From assembly GCF_040719145.1 (NCBI RefSeq), contig NZ_JBFDUZ010000005.1, positions 248,001 through 312,000 of the forward strand: a stretch of 64,000 nucleotides of DNA, in the 5' to 3' direction. The notes under the pieces were generated by a model, which worked only from the letters and a program-made list of their open reading frames with translations, ran no database searches and was not told where the DNA came from. Source of the DNA: Paenibacillus sp. JQZ6Y-1. Its GTDB lineage: Bacteria; Bacillota; Bacilli; Paenibacillales; Paenibacillaceae. A program made the translations under genes and the position numbers. Below, one piece after another: positions 61,191 to 64,000 of this stretch (its first letter is position 1; every line of letters begins with the position of its first letter).

Positions 61191-62117
61191 TTACCGTTTC
61201 GTTCTCGTAATATACTCGCGGAGCGGGAAAGCCAGATCAATAATCCCGATAATCCGCAGTGGCGGAATCAGCACGACGACGATCGCCAGAATAAACGGCA
61301 GGAACGAGCCCCATTTCCGTTGACTGGCCCAGAAATACACAAATCCGATCGTCTGGATGGTAAAGGCGAGATGCACAAGCGGCATAAAGTTCAGCACAAT
61401 CGCCGCCAGCACACCGGTCATATTCGAGCGTGCGATAAACTCCAGAAATACCGCGATCAGATAATACCAGATCAGCGACCGTGGCAATCTCCAATCGCGT
61501 GCCGGCTTCAGTCGCGGCACAGAATAGTTCATACTTTCCAGCAGTGGACGTGCCACCGCATGCGTAATGATCGCCATCGTAAAGGACGCGATAATCAGCG
61601 CACTGGGAACTAGCGTAAGCGTGTAATTGCTTAGCCCGATAATGTACTCCGGTGTCAGCACATCGCTCAGATTGGGATTCACATCCGCCATCGCCTGAAG
61701 GGGCGCAACGGAAATCTGAATCACATCCCGCACGTACTGTCCAAGGCTGAAATGGAACCCAGCTGTCGCAATCAACAGCAGCACGAGCAATTCCAGCAAT
61801 GTTGTCAGACCACCGGCAAATATCACTTTAAGCGCAGGCTGGTACTTTTTATACATCCTGCCCATAACGATTCCCGGGATCATAAAGAATACTCCTAGAA
61901 TCGGCAGGAATAGCCCTGCCTGTCCGGCAATAATCAACGCGATTAACCATACGGGAATCAGATGCATGATAAATTGGCGCAGGGTCAAAGTTGAATACAG
62001 CACAACGACGGGCACGATTAGAAATAGCATACCGATGACTCTTACAGATGTTATTAGGGATAGCAGCAGAAGCAGATAAGCAACGCTCCATGCTACGGAT
62101 GTCCAGCGCAGTTTCAA
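61191..62117 (-). CDS. yybS: YybS-like DUF2232 membrane protein
   Basis: A 308-residue membrane protein with about eight helices and the C-terminal LPFILAIVVVLIPPLRIIGIIDLAFPLREYI block of DUF2232. Its function is unknown, but it accompanies gdpP in Bacillales. The TTG at 62115-62117, with AGAGGTG 6 bases before, is the most likely start; GTG at 62124-62126 has no separate ribosome site. It lies upstream of gdpP in the same operon. Confidence 0.87.
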   Translation of the reverse strand: MKLRWTSVAWSVAYLLLLLSLITSVRVIGMLFLIVPVVVLYSTLTLRQFIMHLIPVWLIALIIAGQAGLFLPILGVFFMIPGIVMGRMYKKYQPALKVIFAGGLTTLLELLVLLLIATAGFHFSLGQYVRDVIQISVAPLQAMADVNPNLSDVLTPEYIIGLSNYTLTLVPSALIIASFTMAIITHAVARPLLESMNYSVPRLKPARDWRLPRSLIWYYLIAVFLEFIARSNMTGVLAAIVLNFMPLVHLAFTIQTIGFVYFWASQRKWGSFLPFILAIVVVLIPPLRIIGIIDLAFPLREYITRTKR

Positions 62118-62228
62118 ACGATTCACCTCTTACGCACAAATTGTCGGCCTCGCTAAAAAAGATTTACTCATCATTATAGCATAGACGCCGAGGATCACGC
62201 ACGGATTTGTACAGCGACCGGAGCAGAT

Positions 62229-62675
62229 TTAGATGCCGGACATACGGTTGCGTTCCGGCGCATATTCGCCGCCGCGAACGAACTGTTCACAGTATTCAAT
62301 AATCTGACTACGGCGTACAATGCCGATAAACCGATTCATATCATCGACAACCGGCACAAAGTTCTGTACCTTGGCCAAATTGATCAGGTCTTCCATATTG
62401 GCATCGATCGATACCGGCTTGTCATCCCGCTTGAGCGGAATTTCGGACAATAGAAATTTAGAAGCGTTCTCAAAAGTAACTCTGCCACCGGAGCTTCGCA
62501 TAAACCAGAGCAGATCTCCTTCTGTGATCGTACCTACATATTTCCCGTCCTTGTCGAGCATCGGAATGGAGGTATAGCGATGATATTCCATCCGTTCGAG
62601 CGTCTGGCGTAGCGTCGAATTAAGGGTAACGCAAACGACCTCCTGCTTCGGCAGCAGAAAAAACGCGATATTCAT
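62229..62675 (-). CDS. CBS-domain protein, candidate c-di-AMP receptor
   Basis: A 148-residue protein built of two CBS motifs (residues about 8-65 and 75-140). YHRYTSIPMLDKDGKYVGTITEGDLLW and MEDLINLAKVQNFVPVVDDMNRFIGIVRRSQII show the classic fold with the 'DxxGxxxGxxTxxD' pattern. This size and layout match the DarB/CbpB (YkuL) type c-di-AMP binding proteins. It lies next to gdpP, 102 bases from the yybS-like gene; a role in the same circuit is inference. GAGGAGGAAGG precedes the ATG at 62673-62675. Confidence 0.8.
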   Translation of the reverse strand: MNIAFFLLPKQEVVCVTLNSTLRQTLERMEYHRYTSIPMLDKDGKYVGTITEGDLLWFMRSSGGRVTFENASKFLLSEIPLKRDDKPVSIDANMEDLINLAKVQNFVPVVDDMNRFIGIVRRSQIIEYCEQFVRGGEYAPERNRMSGI

Positions 62676-62820
62676 GAAAAAACCTTCCTCCTCGTCGTAT
62701 TACGACCTGCTGCACCGATGGCAGCATAGTATGATTCATGGATTGGCGTCATACAGGTGTTGACGATGCTTCTCTTCTATTTTAAGCGATAACCAGTCCA
62801 CAATAAAGCTAGTCATCCAA

Positions 62821-63855
62821 TTAACGTACTTCGGACTGCTGAATGGTCGTTTCGGTATCTCCGTCAGCAGCATTACCAGAAGGTGGCTGCTCCGCCGCAT
62901 CAGGACCGTCCTTGCTCATCCAATCATCAATCAATTGCTTCGCTTCTTCCACTTCACTCTCATCTGGCACTTCGTAATATACACCATCAATATATTCGCC
63001 ATCACCTGCAATCGTGAATGCTTTCACTTCCGGCTCGCCAGTGCGCAGCAATTGACTCACCAAACCGGTTAATTGATCTGGTCGCATATCTGTTTTAAAA
63101 TTGTCACCCATAATAGTCAGCAGCTCGGGAACCTTATCAATCTGCTTCAATTGAAATGCCTGACTAGCAATCTGCTGCAAAAAGATCTGCTGACGCTTCG
63201 TCCGACGGAAATCGCTATCCTCGCGGTAGCGCACATAATACAGTGCCTCTTGACCGGAATAGATCGGCTTGTTTGCCTTAATCGTAAATTGCTCATGATT
63301 CGGATCGCGGTTCACAATATCCTCTTCAATCGGCAATTGAACACCGCCCAGTGCATCCACCGCATTGACCAATCCCTGAAAATTGACCGAAGCGTAGAAA
63401 GTAAGCTTTTCATCCAAAAAATGCTCCACCGTATTCATCGTCATCTCGATGCCGCCAAATGCGTAGGCATGATTGATTTTGTCCATCCGGTCGCGCCCAA
63501 TAATCTCGGTATACGTATCACGCGGAATGGAAATGAGCAGTACCTTGTTATCCAGCGGACGAACGACCGCGTACATCAGAGTATCCGAGCGCGCCTTCTC
63601 ATTCTCCCGCTGATCACTGCCGACCAGCAGCATCGAGAATGGCTCAGTCATCACAACCTCTGGCTCCGTTGCCTGCTGTTCACCGCCCGTTTGACGAATC
63701 GGCTGATACGTCTGCTGGAGCTGGGTTTCAATTCGATCCGCAACAAACCAGTCGAACATTGCCAATGAAATTGGCTTCCACCATATAAATAGGCTTGCCG
63801 TCAAAACCACGACGGCAGCTGCAATGCCAGACCAAATCTTTTGCTTCTTTGTCAT
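62821..63855 (-). CDS. LytR-CpsA-Psr (LCP) family cell-wall ligase
   Basis: A 344-residue protein with one N-terminal helix (residues 9-28) and an LCP domain outside the membrane. Key residues are in LLVGSDQRENEKARSDTLMYAVV near 83 and ISIPRDTYTEIIGRDRMDKINHAYAFGG near 110. The C-terminal 30 residues are Gln/Ala/Gly-rich. LCP enzymes attach teichoic acids or other glycopolymers to peptidoglycan. The ATG at 63853-63855 with GAGGA upstream was chosen over an in-frame upstream ATG without a site. It is the last gene in the window and stands alone. Confidence 0.9.
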   Translation of the reverse strand: MTKKQKIWSGIAAAVVVLTASLFIWWKPISLAMFDWFVADRIETQLQQTYQPIRQTGGEQQATEPEVVMTEPFSMLLVGSDQRENEKARSDTLMYAVVRPLDNKVLLISIPRDTYTEIIGRDRMDKINHAYAFGGIEMTMNTVEHFLDEKLTFYASVNFQGLVNAVDALGGVQLPIEEDIVNRDPNHEQFTIKANKPIYSGQEALYYVRYREDSDFRRTKRQQIFLQQIASQAFQLKQIDKVPELLTIMGDNFKTDMRPDQLTGLVSQLLRTGEPEVKAFTIAGDGEYIDGVYYEVPDESEVEEAKQLIDDWMSKDGPDAAEQPPSGNAADGDTETTIQQSEVR

Positions 63856-64000
63856 TGTCCCATTCCTCATTTCGAGCAGACGTATATTCTTCATTCATTA
63901 AACGCTGGATACAGCTTATGACACAATTACATTATTTTACACTGTTTCTTGTACTTTCACCAACGAAAATGACGGATCAAAGTAACCAATTTTCTATACG

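Overview
The window looks like a low-to-mid GC Firmicute chromosome of the Paenibacillus type. This rests on the walR-walK-walH-walI-walJ-htrA cluster with a CxxH/CxxC protein, the gdpP-rplI-dnaB-purA block, strong AGGAGG ribosome sites with frequent GTG/TTG starts, and the catalogue of Bacillales-type families. The wal, purA, dnaB, rplI and gdpP genes sit close to oriC in related genomes. I see no rRNA or tRNA gene, insertion sequence, prophage or CRISPR array.

Layout. 1-7.2 kb: the tail of an unknown gene, csaA, and a sucrose-type operon read on the minus strand (GH32 hydrolase, PTS IIBC, GH3 glucosidase, PRD regulator). 7.4-9.1 kb: a glycine-family permease under a glycine riboswitch with its own terminator. 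9.2-19.1 kb: a patchwork of small regulator/effector pairs (TetR-MATE, FAD oxidoreductase, HxlR-RidA, MerR-flavin reductase) around an ABC-F ATPase. The ABC-F gene is flanked by two paralogous 96-residue proteins and followed by a decayed second ABC-F copy. 19.3-23.1 kb: a protein with two TerD-like halves, a Ser/Thr-kinase-like protein and a VanZ-domain membrane protein. 23.5-38.1 kb: YndJ-like protein, GH120 xylosidase, NmrA/TetR pair, aldehyde dehydrogenase, MetE-like enzyme, MidA-like methyltransferase, acetylesterase-PadR pair, and assorted small genes. 38.5-43.9 kb: rlmH, then a TetR/SDR/epimerase group and an OatA-like acyltransferase lying between rlmH and the CxxH gene. 44.4-63.9 kb: the conserved core, i.e. 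the wal operon, an M23 peptidase, purA, dnaB, rplI, gdpP, a YybS-like protein, a CBS protein and an LCP protein.

How the genes work together. The scr operon imports and splits sucrose-like sugars. The wal operon senses and controls cell-wall turnover; the M23 peptidase, LCP protein and OatA-like enzyme also act on the wall. GdpP and the neighbouring CBS protein suggest c-di-AMP handling next to replication (DnaB) and translation (L9) genes. In the accessory part most regulators sit beside their probable targets, and the promoters carry readable operators. The clearest are two MerR-type promoters with 19-bp spacers and near-identical palindromes, twin TetR operators upstream of the SDR gene, a 26-bp perfect palindrome before the esterase-PadR pair, and a PurBox pair upstream of a long structured purA leader that holds a small ORF.

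I did not find one large undescribed system. The most interesting items are the decaying ABC-F/96-residue duplication, the two-promoter MerR circuit and the purA leader.
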